Shown: positions 19,496-27,937 of the stretch, piece by piece
How the letters are laid out: the number at the start of each line of letters is the position of its first letter
Position numbering within the stretch: the first letter of the stretch is position 1
Source: Bacteroidales bacterium
Lineage (GTDB): Bacteria > Bacteroidota > Bacteroidia > Bacteroidales > WCHB1-69
Length of the DNA stretch: 42,172 bases
Assembly (NCBI GenBank): GCA_017506175.1
Contig: JAFVNW010000082.1
Coordinates: forward strand, 1 to 42,172
Direction of reading: 5' to 3'
Notes under the pieces: model-generated
Told to the model about the DNA's origin: nothing
Databases searched by the model: none
The model's input: the letters and a program-made list of their open reading frames with translations, nothing else
Position numbers and translations under genes: made by a program

Positions 19496-20530
19496 ATGAT
19501 GAAACCACGATTCTATCTGTTCGCTTTATTGCTTGCCTTTACCACCGCTTTGACGGCCCAAGACAACCAAGTGAATAGCGCCGGCAAAAAAATCGGCCAT
19601 TGGAAAAAATACAACGACAAAGGGCAGTTGGTTTATGAAGGGAATTTCAAAAACGACGTGCCTGTCGGCGAGTTCACCTACTACCACACGAATGGGAAAG
19701 TCAAAAGCATTACCTATTTCATCGAAGGCACCCACATCGTCAGGACCACCCTCTTCGATGTGAACGGCAAAAAATCGGCTGAGGGGAAATTCTTCGACCA
19801 AGACAAGGACAGCACTTGGAACTACTACAATCCCAAGGGCACGCTCATCTGCACGGAGAATTACAGCAAAGGAGTAAAACAGGGCACTTGGAGCCTCTAC
19901 TCCTCAGAAACCGGTACCCTGCTGGAGGAAAAAAATTACGAAAACGACAAACTGAGCGGGACCTGCCGCACTTTCTTCGCCGACGGGAAAATCAGTAGCC
20001 GAATCGACTACGTAAACGGAAAAATGAACGGGCTCGTCGAAGAGTATTATCCAGGAGAGAAAATTCACATGCGCGGCTATTATCACCAGAACTACAAGGT
20101 GAAAAACTGGGACACCTACGATGCCGACGGGCGCATCCGCAAGACACAAGAGTACAACAATTCCAGGATTCAGCGCACCTACCTATATATTTATACGGGT
20201 AGCGTAGGACAGAAAGTGAATCAAGAGAACATTGCCTATTTCCACAAAGAGGGCAAGCAGACCCGCATTTTCGCCAAAAACGGGAAATCGTTCACCACCA
20301 CCGACCCATTCGAGACCGCCATTGAATTCTTGGATTTCGTGGATTTTTGTCTGATTAACCCAAGCTACGCAGTCGCCTACCCCAACATCATCAAATACCG
20401 TCCCATAGACGAAAACAGCATCGAAGTGGTTCTGTCGCCCGCGACTGAGGATCCGGTCATCTGCGAGGGCGATCAGGCGATTCAAGTGAAGATGCTGTTC
20501 AACACCGAGATTCCCAAAGAAGAGAAGTGA
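19496..20530 (+). CDS. Exported MORN-repeat (YwqK-like) protein
   Basis: This 344-residue protein has a signal peptide (MMKPRFYLFALLLAFTTALTAQ). About seven degenerate MORN_2-type repeats follow: GHWKKYNDKGQLVYEGNFKND, GEFTYYHTNGKVKSI, STWNYYNPKGTL, GTWSLYSSETGTLLEE, GTCRTFFADGKISS, GLVEEYYPGEKIHMRGYY, NWDTYDADGRI. Automated annotation often calls this family the YwqK antitoxin, but there is no toxin gene here and the protein is exported, so a toxin-antitoxin role is doubtful. The region after the repeats (about 240-344) is not recognised. The stop codon overlaps the start of the next gene in TGATG, so translation of the two is probably coupled. The ATG at 19499 is an equally good start. Confidence 0.85.
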   Translation: MMKPRFYLFALLLAFTTALTAQDNQVNSAGKKIGHWKKYNDKGQLVYEGNFKNDVPVGEFTYYHTNGKVKSITYFIEGTHIVRTTLFDVNGKKSAEGKFFDQDKDSTWNYYNPKGTLICTENYSKGVKQGTWSLYSSETGTLLEEKNYENDKLSGTCRTFFADGKISSRIDYVNGKMNGLVEEYYPGEKIHMRGYYHQNYKVKNWDTYDADGRIRKTQEYNNSRIQRTYLYIYTGSVGQKVNQENIAYFHKEGKQTRIFAKNGKSFTTTDPFETAIEFLDFVDFCLINPSYAVAYPNIIKYRPIDENSIEVVLSPATEDPVICEGDQAIQVKMLFNTEIPKEEK

Positions 20531-22362
20531 TGGCGACAAAGATTGAGCTGCTTTCGCCAGCGAAGAATGCCGAATACGGCATGGCGGCCATCAACTGCGG
20601 CGCGGACGCCGTCTATATCGGTGCGCCGCGTTTTGGCGCACGCGCCTCGGCTGGCAATTCCATTTCAGAAATCGAAAAGCTCTGCCAGTACGCCCACCTG
20701 TTCCATGCCAAAGTCCACGTGGCACTCAACACTATTCTCACCGACAACGAACTGGAGAGTGCTCGCAAAATCATTTTCCAACTTTATTCCGCCGGTGCCG
20801 ATGCACTCATCTTCCAAGATACCGGAATCCTGCAGCTGGACCTACCCCCTATCGCACTCCATGCCAGCACACAATGCGACAACCGGACCCCAGAAAAGGT
20901 CAGGTTTTGGGAATCAATTGGTTTACAAAGGGTTATTCTAGCAAGAGAACTGTCTTTGGAACAGATAAGGGAGATTCGCAAAAACACTACCATAGAACTA
21001 GAGAGTTTTGTACACGGTGCACTATGCGTAAGCTACAGCGGGCAATGCTACATGAGCCAAGCTTGCACGGGACGAAGTGCCAACCGTGGCGAGTGCGCAC
21101 AGTTCTGCCGTCTCCCCTACTCACTGCAAGACGCTGACGGACAAACACTTCGCAAAAACAGCCACCTCCTTTCATTGAAAGACATGGACCGTTCCGCTTC
21201 GCTGAAAGAGCTTATGGACGCTGGCATCTGCTCTTTCAAAATCGAGGGACGGCTGAAAGGGATTGACTATGTGAAAAACATCACCGCATTCTACAGGCAG
21301 AAACTGGATGCGATACTGGAGGAAAAACAGACTGCCTCTTCGGGAAAAGTGAGGCTGCTTTTCACCCCCGACCCGCGAAAAACTTTCAACCGAGGAAAAA
21401 CCGAATATTTTCTGCATCGGCGGGACGAGGTTCTGGTGAACCCCGACACGCCCAAATCCATCGGCGAGCCATTAGGCAAACTACTGAGTATCAACGGAAA
21501 CACGTTGAGAATAGACACTTCTGCGGAGCTTCACAATGGCGACGGGCTCGGCTTTGTGGACAAAGAGGGCGAATTGCGCGGATTCCGCATCAACAAGGTC
21601 GAGAATCAGAAGATTACAACTTTGGAAACCATCCGAGAACTTGCCGACGGCACAATGATTTACCGCAACTCCGACATCCTTTTCGACAAACAGCTTGCCG
21701 GCGATGCAGCCATTCGCAAAATTTCGGTTGATATTTTGTTCGAAGAAACGAAAGAGGGATTCTCGCTGACACTTACCGACGAGGACGGGATTCGTGTTTC
21801 CCGCGATTTCAAAGTCCAAAAAGAGATTTCACAAAAGGGAGAAATCGCCAATGAGTTGTTGCTGAAGAATTTAGCCAAAATGGGGAACACCCCATTTTCT
21901 ACGAAGAAGATCGATATAAAAACCGACGGCTACTTTTTTTTCCCAGTTTCCATCATTAACGAATGGCGGAGAATCCTTTGTAATGCATTGATAGAAAAAC
22001 GATTGCAGTACTACCAAAGGCCCCAAGGGACGCTCGTGCTGCATAATGACGTTCCCTTTCCATCCGCAGAAAAGGGCAGGCTGACCTATGCGGGAAACGT
22101 AATGAATGAGAAGGCGGCAGAATTCTACCGCGAGCACGGGATCACTGAAATCGCACCCGCATTTGAGATGAAAAAAACGACGGATGCAGCCCTCATGACC
22201 TGCAAACATTGCATTAAATTTGCGCTGGGAGCGTGCAGTAAAGAGACGAAAAAAAGCGGTATCGCTTTACACGAACCGCTTTATCTGAAAACAGGGAAAT
22301 TCACTTTTCGACTGGAATTCGACTGCAAGAATTGCGAGATGAAGGTTATGAGTAGGGAGTGA
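20530..22362 (+). CDS. Peptidase U32 family protein with DUF3656, RlhA-like
   Basis: The protein has 610 residues. U32 proteins were named as collagenases, but the characterised bacterial members TrhP and RlhA take part in prephenate-dependent 5-hydroxylation of tRNA uridine or 23S rRNA cytidine. The TIM-barrel part starts IELLSPAKNAEYG, followed by NCGADAVYIG. The U32 signature ESFVHGALCVSYSGQCYMS is at about 158-176. A cysteine set (C166, C173, C189, C193, with C179 nearby) fits an iron-sulfur site. Residues of about 270-500 match the DUF3656 extension typical of RlhA and absent from TrhP. The C-terminus carries CKHC and DCKNCEM, more cysteines than the E. coli protein as I recall it. The ATG at 20530 is preferred over GTG at 20527. 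It overlaps the upstream MORN gene by 1 bp and ends 13 bp before the convergent acyl-CoA synthetase gene. Confidence 0.88.
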   Translation: MATKIELLSPAKNAEYGMAAINCGADAVYIGAPRFGARASAGNSISEIEKLCQYAHLFHAKVHVALNTILTDNELESARKIIFQLYSAGADALIFQDTGILQLDLPPIALHASTQCDNRTPEKVRFWESIGLQRVILARELSLEQIREIRKNTTIELESFVHGALCVSYSGQCYMSQACTGRSANRGECAQFCRLPYSLQDADGQTLRKNSHLLSLKDMDRSASLKELMDAGICSFKIEGRLKGIDYVKNITAFYRQKLDAILEEKQTASSGKVRLLFTPDPRKTFNRGKTEYFLHRRDEVLVNPDTPKSIGEPLGKLLSINGNTLRIDTSAELHNGDGLGFVDKEGELRGFRINKVENQKITTLETIRELADGTMIYRNSDILFDKQLAGDAAIRKISVDILFEETKEGFSLTLTDEDGIRVSRDFKVQKEISQKGEIANELLLKNLAKMGNTPFSTKKIDIKTDGYFFFPVSIINEWRRILCNALIEKRLQYYQRPQGTLVLHNDVPFPSAEKGRLTYAGNVMNEKAAEFYREHGITEIAPAFEMKKTTDAALMTCKHCIKFALGACSKETKKSGIALHEPLYLKTGKFTFRLEFDCKNCEMKVMSRE

Positions 22363-22375
22363 GAGACATTCTTTC

Positions 22376-24145
22376 CTATTTATAGATTTCTTGAATCAAG
22401 TCGTGATAACGCTGTTGGATAACATGACGTTTAACCTTCAGTGTTGGAGTAAGAATACCGGATTTCTGCGACCACTCGTCGGCAATCAGTTCAATTTTCT
22501 TAACCTTTTCAGTATCACCGAAGTAGGTATTGTATTTTGCAATTTCGCGACCAAAACGTTTGATGATATCAGGATTCTTGACGGCTTCTTCGGCAGAAGT
22601 GTAAGGGATATCGTGGCTTTTGCACCAAGATTTCAAGAATTCAAAATCCGGAGAGACCAGCGCAGCGGCGAATTTCTCGTTTTCGCCCACAACCACCATG
22701 TTTTCAATGAACGGTGATTCACAGAACTTCTCCTCAATGGCCTGAGGATTGATGTACTTGCCAAATGATGTCTTGAACAAGCTCTTGATACGGCCGGTAA
22801 TCATCAGTTGGCCGTGTTCGGTCCATTGGCCCATATCGCCGGTGTGGAACCAGCCCTCATCGTCAATCACCTCCTTTGTCAGCTTTTCATCCTTGTAGTA
22901 GCCCATCATCACATTGTGGCCTTTGCAGAGAATTTCGCCGTTTTCAGAAAGTTTGATGGTGACGCCCGGCAGCGGGAAACCAACGGTTCCGACTTCGCGC
23001 CCATACTTCTCGCGGCAACTAACAGCAATTACGGGAGAGGTTTCCGTGGCACCATAGCCCTCGAAAACCGGCATGCCGATGGCGGAGAAGAAGGAGGCCA
23101 GACGCGGCTGGATACTGGCAGCACCAGAAACCACAATGTCGAAATCGCCACCGATAGCCGCTCGGATTTTGCGGTAAACCAGAACATCGGCAATTTTACG
23201 CTTGACATTATACCAAAAAGTGCGTTCGGAATCCTGAATCTTGTACTGCTCGGCCACCTTCACCGCCCAACGGAAGATCTTCTTCGGAAGCGGTTTCATA
23301 TTCTTGCTGGTATTCCAGATTTTATCGAAGAATTTCTCAAGCACACGCGGAACGGCGGACATCATCGTCGGTTTTACCTCTTTGAGATTTTCGGCGATTG
23401 TGCCAAGACTTTGGGCATAATAGACCGACATTCCCAAATGTTGGTAAAGGAACACCAGCATTCTTTCGTAGGCATGGCACAAAGGTAGAAAACTGAAAGC
23501 GCGTTTGGACCAAGGGGCTGGTGTCTGACGGAGATTGCGAAGCTGGCTTACAATATTATAATGAGAGAGCATTACCCCTTTCGGACTTCCAGTGGTTCCA
23601 GAGGTGTACATGATGGTGGAACAGTCTTCCGGACGAACTGCATCACGGCGGCGCTGAAGTTCCTCGGGATTCTGATGTTGCTCGCCCATGTCAATCAGTT
23701 GCTGCAAATAAGGGAAACGCTGACGGTCAACAAAAGTATAAACGGCCTGCAACTCAGGGCAGTCAGGCATGATGGCATCAATTTTGTTCATCACCTCAGC
23801 ACCTTCAACGACAACAAGTTTCATACCGGAGTGTCTGACAATGTGACGATAGTCATTTTCACTAATGGTCGGATAAACCGGCACACTGATAGCGCCAATT
23901 TGCATAATAGCCATGTCGATCATGTTCCACTCGGGGCGGTTGGTGGAGATGATACCCACGCGGTCGCCATGCTGGATGCCCAAGTGCATGAACGCATAAC
24001 TGATGTTATTGGTAATTCTTAAGTATTCACCTGGAGAATAGGCACACCAAACTCCATTTTTTTTGCCTGCCAGCGCGATTTTCTGGTTAGGCCATTTTTC
24101 TTCATACTGCGTCAGAATGTCAAATAATCTTGAAATGTCTTCCAT
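22376..24145 (-). CDS. Long-chain fatty acid-CoA ligase (AMP-binding)
   Basis: This is a 589-residue ANL-superfamily acyl-CoA synthetase. It activates a carboxylic acid with ATP to an acyl-adenylate, then to acyl-CoA. The P-loop-like A3 motif TSGTTGSPKG is at 181-190, VFEGYGATETSP at about 353-364, the A7/A8 hinge region DEGWFHTGDMGQW with the adenosine-binding Asp, and the C-terminal lysine region KTSFGKYINPQAIEEKF. Length and motifs fit the FadD/FAA1-like class that Bacteroidota encode in several copies, acting on medium or long acids. The exact chain length cannot be read from sequence. It is transcribed alone, divergent from the LytTR gene, with an attenuator-like hairpin in its upstream region. 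It could supply or recycle acyl-CoA for membrane lipids. Confidence 0.93.
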   Translation of the reverse strand: MEDISRLFDILTQYEEKWPNQKIALAGKKNGVWCAYSPGEYLRITNNISYAFMHLGIQHGDRVGIISTNRPEWNMIDMAIMQIGAISVPVYPTISENDYRHIVRHSGMKLVVVEGAEVMNKIDAIMPDCPELQAVYTFVDRQRFPYLQQLIDMGEQHQNPEELQRRRDAVRPEDCSTIMYTSGTTGSPKGVMLSHYNIVSQLRNLRQTPAPWSKRAFSFLPLCHAYERMLVFLYQHLGMSVYYAQSLGTIAENLKEVKPTMMSAVPRVLEKFFDKIWNTSKNMKPLPKKIFRWAVKVAEQYKIQDSERTFWYNVKRKIADVLVYRKIRAAIGGDFDIVVSGAASIQPRLASFFSAIGMPVFEGYGATETSPVIAVSCREKYGREVGTVGFPLPGVTIKLSENGEILCKGHNVMMGYYKDEKLTKEVIDDEGWFHTGDMGQWTEHGQLMITGRIKSLFKTSFGKYINPQAIEEKFCESPFIENMVVVGENEKFAAALVSPDFEFLKSWCKSHDIPYTSAEEAVKNPDIIKRFGREIAKYNTYFGDTEKVKKIELIADEWSQKSGILTPTLKVKRHVIQQRYHDLIQEIYK

Positions 24146-24194
24146 ATCATTTAGATTTTGGTTTTGATTTAGTTTGAACGTGCAAAAGAAACGA

Positions 24195-24244
24195 TTTTTT
24201 AAAAAAGCCCCATTACAAAGGGCTAAGAAGGGCCTTAGAGGGGC
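24195..24244 (-). promoter_or_regulatory. Hairpin with T-run upstream of the acyl-CoA ligase gene
   Basis: On the minus strand GCCCC (24244-24240) pairs with GGGGC (24211-24207), enclosing a CTAAG/CTTAG stem. TTTTTT then runs from 24206 toward the ligase start 55 bp away. It looks like an intrinsic terminator in a leader, hence a possible attenuator. A shorter alternative pairing, AGCCC (24206-24210) with GGGCT (24220-24224), would compete with it. Confidence 0.45.
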
Positions 24245-24253
24245 AAAATCCCG

Positions 24254-24352
24254 AAATCAGGGACGAAAATTCAAATTATGGGGCGAAATTCTTTGGGCGC
24301 ATCCCATTTAAAATAAAATTAGTACTTTTGCACTCCTAAATCAGGGACGAAA
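24254..24352. repeat. 15-bp direct repeat pair spaced 84 bp before the LytTR gene
   Basis: AAATCAGGGACGAAA occurs at 24254-24268 and again at 24338-24352, where its last A is the first base of the LytTR start codon. The 84-bp spacing is about eight helical turns. Regulatory meaning is inferred. Confidence 0.8.
24323..24330 (+). promoter_or_regulatory. -7 box for the LytTR gene
   Basis: TACTTTTG is a full TAnnTTTG match, 21 bp before the ATG. The second 15-bp repeat lies between the box and the start codon. Confidence 0.6.
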
Positions 24353-25278
24353 TGAGCAAGAAAATACCCAGATATCTTGTTGAATTGATAACGAACGTCA
24401 AAATACTGGCATTCGTCACCCTATTTGCATTTCTGTTTGTCATCGTTTATTCGCCATTCCAGGCGACCCAATGGTTTCTAGGGGGAAGATACAGTTCCGC
24501 CACCATTTTCTTTATTGAAGGTCTCATTATTTTGGGCGGAATTGCCATTCTCGGTATCAGTCGATTTTTCATGTGGTTAGTAAACCGGAAAAACCTGATA
24601 AGCATGCTTCAGTATTGCTTCTGGTTGGTCGGCGAGATTATTATTATTGGAACTGTCTATACCATAATAGATTATACAGCGCTGAACGATAACCAACGAG
24701 AATTCATCACCATATTTCAGCGCGCACTGATTTTCGTACCGATGATGCTATTTATCCCTTATACTGTATCCTATCTATTCTTTGCATTAAAAGACAGGGA
24801 CAAGAAAATTGAAGAACTGCTGGAAGAGACTTCTTCGGAACCGCTGGCAACATACGATGAATCACCTGCAGAATCGGAGAAAAAAAATGCGCCTACTGCC
24901 AATACAGCAACGCCCTCAACCAAAACAGGCGATAACGGGATTGTCAATATCTTTGATGAAAAAGGAACTCTAAAACTCTCTATCAGAAAAGATTACGTGT
25001 TTTATATCGAATCAGCCGACAATTACGTGAATATTTTTTACGAAAAAAACGGGAAGATGACGCACAGCATGGTAAGAACTACGCTGAAAAGTCTGGAGGA
25101 AGCGCTTCATTCTCAGGGTTTTATGCGCTGCCACCGCTCTTACCTGATTAATGTAAAGAAGATAAAAATTGTTCGCAAGGAACGTGACGGATTCTACATC
25201 GATCTTGATCAGGATGGAATTGGCGACATTCCCATTTCGAAGACATACGCCGACGAAATCCTGAAGATTTTCGCCTAA
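24352..25278 (+). CDS. Membrane-anchored LytTR transcription regulator
   Basis: This 308-residue protein has four predicted transmembrane helices in residues 1-146 (about 17-35, 49-77, 85-107 and 122-146). A charged, low-complexity linker spans about 147-197 (EELLEETSSEP... to ...TKTGD), and a LytTR DNA-binding domain spans 198-306, with the family core YIESADNYVNIFY, RTTLKSLEEAL and FMRCHRSYLINVKKI. No receiver or kinase domain is present, so it is not a two-component response regulator. It would bind DNA from the membrane, directly coupling an envelope signal to transcription. The sensed signal is unknown. A 15-bp repeat pair in its own upstream region is a candidate autoregulatory site. 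Its stop codon overlaps that of miaA on the other strand by 4 bp. Confidence 0.9.
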   Translation: MSKKIPRYLVELITNVKILAFVTLFAFLFVIVYSPFQATQWFLGGRYSSATIFFIEGLIILGGIAILGISRFFMWLVNRKNLISMLQYCFWLVGEIIIIGTVYTIIDYTALNDNQREFITIFQRALIFVPMMLFIPYTVSYLFFALKDRDKKIEELLEETSSEPLATYDESPAESEKKNAPTANTATPSTKTGDNGIVNIFDEKGTLKLSIRKDYVFYIESADNYVNIFYEKNGKMTHSMVRTTLKSLEEALHSQGFMRCHRSYLINVKKIKIVRKERDGFYIDLDQDGIGDIPISKTYADEILKIFA

Positions 25279-26189
25279 TACTTCAAATCCTCAACACGTA
25301 TCCAATTGATTTTGAAACCACTGCGCTCCATTTTTCGAAACCACGTCATCTGACGTTTTGAAAACTGATGAATGGCCGTATTCAATTTGGCGAACATCTC
25401 CTCATAAGTGATTTTATGCTGGAGATACAATGTAATATACTTATACTCAAGACCATAGCGCAAGAGCTGGTCTGTGTTGACACCTTGATTGATTAACTGC
25501 TGAACCTCATCAATCATACCGTTCTCCAAACGCTGCTTCAAACGCGCAGTAATACGTTGGCGTATGTACTCCCGCTCGCCGGTCAAACCGATGATAATAG
25601 AGGGGATTTTTCGCGTAAGTTCCTGCCACTCTGGATGTTTCTGATAATAATACTCAATCTCGACCGCCTTGAGCAAACGCTTGCGTTCACAAGTGTCGGT
25701 ATGGTTGTGCAATGGGTGAAACGACTGGAGTATCTTTGTCAATTCCTCATCGGTTTTGGCCTCCAATTCTGCATAAAGTTCTAAGTCTCTGGTAATTGGT
25801 GACAATCGATAGCCGCCGAGAAGCGATTCAACATACATCCCGCTTCCGCCACAAAGCACCACTTCCCTCCCCCGCGCACGGATATCATCCAGCGCGTGAT
25901 AGGCCGCCTGTTGATATTGAGCAACATTAAACTCAGTCCCCGGCTCGGCAATGTCAATCAAATGATACCTAATCTGATGATTGTCAATAGTATAATCTTC
26001 CAAATCCTTGCCTGTTCCAATATCCATACCGCGATATACCTGTCGGGAGTCTGCACTGATGATTTCGGCATTGAAATCACGGGCTATACGCACCGCCAAC
26101 TGGGTCTTGCCCGTTGCCGTCGGTCCCAACACGGTGACAATCTGGTCTTTGTCTTTCTTTTTGATTATATCGCAAATATACTGATACAT
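25275..26189 (-). CDS. miaA: tRNA dimethylallyltransferase MiaA
   Basis: MiaA transfers the dimethylallyl group to N6 of adenosine 37 in tRNAs reading UNN codons, the first step to ms2i6A. The 304 residues show the P-loop GPTATGKT at 22-29, the substrate-binding ISADSRQVYRGMDIGTGK, GGSGMYVESLLGG, the CERKRLLKAVEI block and the C-terminal QFSKRQMTWFRK motif. Length is normal. It lies 14 bp after the nucleoside kinase gene on the same strand and is probably last in a uvrA-nucleoside kinase-miaA transcript. It overlaps the convergent LytTR gene by 4 bp, which leaves no room for a terminator between them. Confidence 0.97.
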   Translation of the reverse strand: MYQYICDIIKKKDKDQIVTVLGPTATGKTQLAVRIARDFNAEIISADSRQVYRGMDIGTGKDLEDYTIDNHQIRYHLIDIAEPGTEFNVAQYQQAAYHALDDIRARGREVVLCGGSGMYVESLLGGYRLSPITRDLELYAELEAKTDEELTKILQSFHPLHNHTDTCERKRLLKAVEIEYYYQKHPEWQELTRKIPSIIIGLTGEREYIRQRITARLKQRLENGMIDEVQQLINQGVNTDQLLRYGLEYKYITLYLQHKITYEEMFAKLNTAIHQFSKRQMTWFRKMERSGFKINWIRVEDLKY

Positions 26190-26203
26190 ATAATGGGTAG
26201 GAA

Positions 26204-27862
26204 TTAATAGTGGAATTGGCTGCCTCCAACAAATTCGCGGAGGATGGAGGTTCCAGGGATGTTTTCTGCGGGAATGGTCTTGAAATAAGAGAGGAACTTG
26301 AGCAGGCGGCAGGCTTCGGCATACTCCGGTTCGGTTTCGGGAACATCGCGCAGAATCGGAAGTGCGTATGGCTTGAGGATCCCCATTTCAAAAATGAGCG
26401 CGGAATTGACCATCGCATCGGCATTTTCCTGGAAAGGAAAGATATTCCTCAACTCTCCGCTATGCACACTCGGCCAGCGATGTAGCGTATCAAGCGCCGA
26501 ATATCCGCGATATTTATGGTCACGTACAATCCTTCTAATCAATCGGTTATCTGTAGTTGGGATGGGGTTCTGCGGGTCAATTGAGATGCTCGTAAGCGCC
26601 GAAACAAAAACTCCATACTTGTTTTCCTGCGGGATTTTGGAAGTCAGCTTCGGATTCAAACAATGAATGCCTTCAATAATCAGGATGCTGTTCTCCTTCA
26701 TCTGTACATATTTGCCATTCCACTCTTTTTTTCCCTCCTTGAAGTTAAATGTCGGGAGTTCCACCTTCTCGCCATTCATCAACATCAACATGGTATCATT
26801 AAACAGCTTAAGATCAATGGCTTCCACCGCCTCATAGTCGTACTCGCCGTTTGGGGCTTTGGGCGTCTGGTCCCGTTCCAAGAAGAAATCATCCACGGAA
26901 ACCTGCACCGGATGATAGCCCTGGATGGCGAGCTGGATTGAGATACGCTTACAAGTAGTGGTTTTGCCCGAACTTGACGGGCCGGCAATCATCACCAACT
27001 TGACCGTATTTCGTTCCTTGATGTTCTTCGCGATTGCAGCAAAGCGGTTTTCCTGAAACACCTCGCTGATGCGAATCAGGTCTGCAATTTCACCATTGAC
27101 AATTTTCTCGTTCAAATCCATCACGTATGGGATTCCCATCCGCACCGCCATATCCTTATATTCTTGATATACAGTAAATAATTTCGGCAAAACATGCGTT
27201 TGGCTCAACGTTGTAGGATGATTCCGACTCGGAATTTTCAACAAAAGCCCCGTCTCATATTTTTCCAGATTGAACACAGTCAGATAACCGGTCGAGGGGA
27301 CAAGGAAACCGAAATAGTAATTGATTTTATCATCCAAGGTATAAATGCTAGTATAGATTCGTTTGCGATACTTGAAGAGCCGTGCCTTTTCCATCATACC
27401 ATGGCGGTCGTATTCTGCAAGTGCTTCTGCGGTAGGGAGTTCCACTCTTTTAAATGGCAGATCGCGTTTCACCAAATCACGCATATCAGCATTCAGCCTT
27501 TCAACCAGTTCATCAGTAATCGGCTGGTCAAGGCCATCCAAAGCGCAGAATTTACCAGCAGAAATGGAGTGCAAAATGCGCAACTTCACATTGGGCAACA
27601 AGTCGCTAACCACCTTGAAAAGAAGGAAATAGAGCGACCTGCAGTACATCTGAATCCCGTAATCGGAGGTGATGTCGAAGAACCTGATTTGGCAAGGCTT
27701 GTGTACTCGGTAACTCATATCGCGGACCTTGTTGTTCACCAAAGCCCCTAACAAAGGATAATTGAGTTTGACTTGTTCTTTTACAGCGATTTCGCTGAGA
27801 TTCGTTCCATATTCACAGACATCGCTGTGGTTGGAATCTTTGCAAAAATAGGAAACGGTCAT
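26204..27862 (-). CDS. Nucleoside kinase (uridine kinase-like with ThrRS-like N-terminus)
   Basis: The 552-residue protein combines an N-terminal TGS-like and threonyl-tRNA-synthetase-editing-like region (about 1-200) with a C-terminal phosphoribulokinase/uridine-kinase domain. The latter carries the Walker A GPSSSGKT at 294-301, then VSVDDFFLER (Walker B-like) and an IIEGIHCLNP segment. Bacteroidota commonly have this two-part protein and annotate it as nucleoside kinase; it would phosphorylate a nucleoside such as uridine with NTP. The synthetase-like part probably has no aminoacylation role, since the catalytic core of ThrRS is absent. The start at 27862 aligns with the typical SYFC/IYCK N-terminus of relatives. 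It is 75 bp after uvrA and 14 bp before miaA, on the same strand. Confidence 0.9.
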   Translation of the reverse strand: MTVSYFCKDSNHSDVCEYGTNLSEIAVKEQVKLNYPLLGALVNNKVRDMSYRVHKPCQIRFFDITSDYGIQMYCRSLYFLLFKVVSDLLPNVKLRILHSISAGKFCALDGLDQPITDELVERLNADMRDLVKRDLPFKRVELPTAEALAEYDRHGMMEKARLFKYRKRIYTSIYTLDDKINYYFGFLVPSTGYLTVFNLEKYETGLLLKIPSRNHPTTLSQTHVLPKLFTVYQEYKDMAVRMGIPYVMDLNEKIVNGEIADLIRISEVFQENRFAAIAKNIKERNTVKLVMIAGPSSSGKTTTCKRISIQLAIQGYHPVQVSVDDFFLERDQTPKAPNGEYDYEAVEAIDLKLFNDTMLMLMNGEKVELPTFNFKEGKKEWNGKYVQMKENSILIIEGIHCLNPKLTSKIPQENKYGVFVSALTSISIDPQNPIPTTDNRLIRRIVRDHKYRGYSALDTLHRWPSVHSGELRNIFPFQENADAMVNSALIFEMGILKPYALPILRDVPETEPEYAEACRLLKFLSYFKTIPAENIPGTSILREFVGGSQFHY

Positions 27863-27937
27863 GATGATTTATAATGTAAAATGTAGGAGGTTTTAAGATT
27901 CAAAAGGTCTTGCCAATTGGCTGTTACTATTCACTAA

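Noticed and set aside
19496..20530. Toxin-antitoxin interpretation of the MORN-repeat (YwqK-like) gene
   Set aside because: There is no toxin gene nearby and the protein has a signal peptide. The antitoxin label comes from automated family naming.
27843..27850. TATTTTTG on the minus strand near the nucleoside kinase start
   Set aside because: It encodes Tyr-Phe-Cys at residues 5-7, aligning with the conserved N-terminus of relatives. It is treated as a coding coincidence and not as a promoter.
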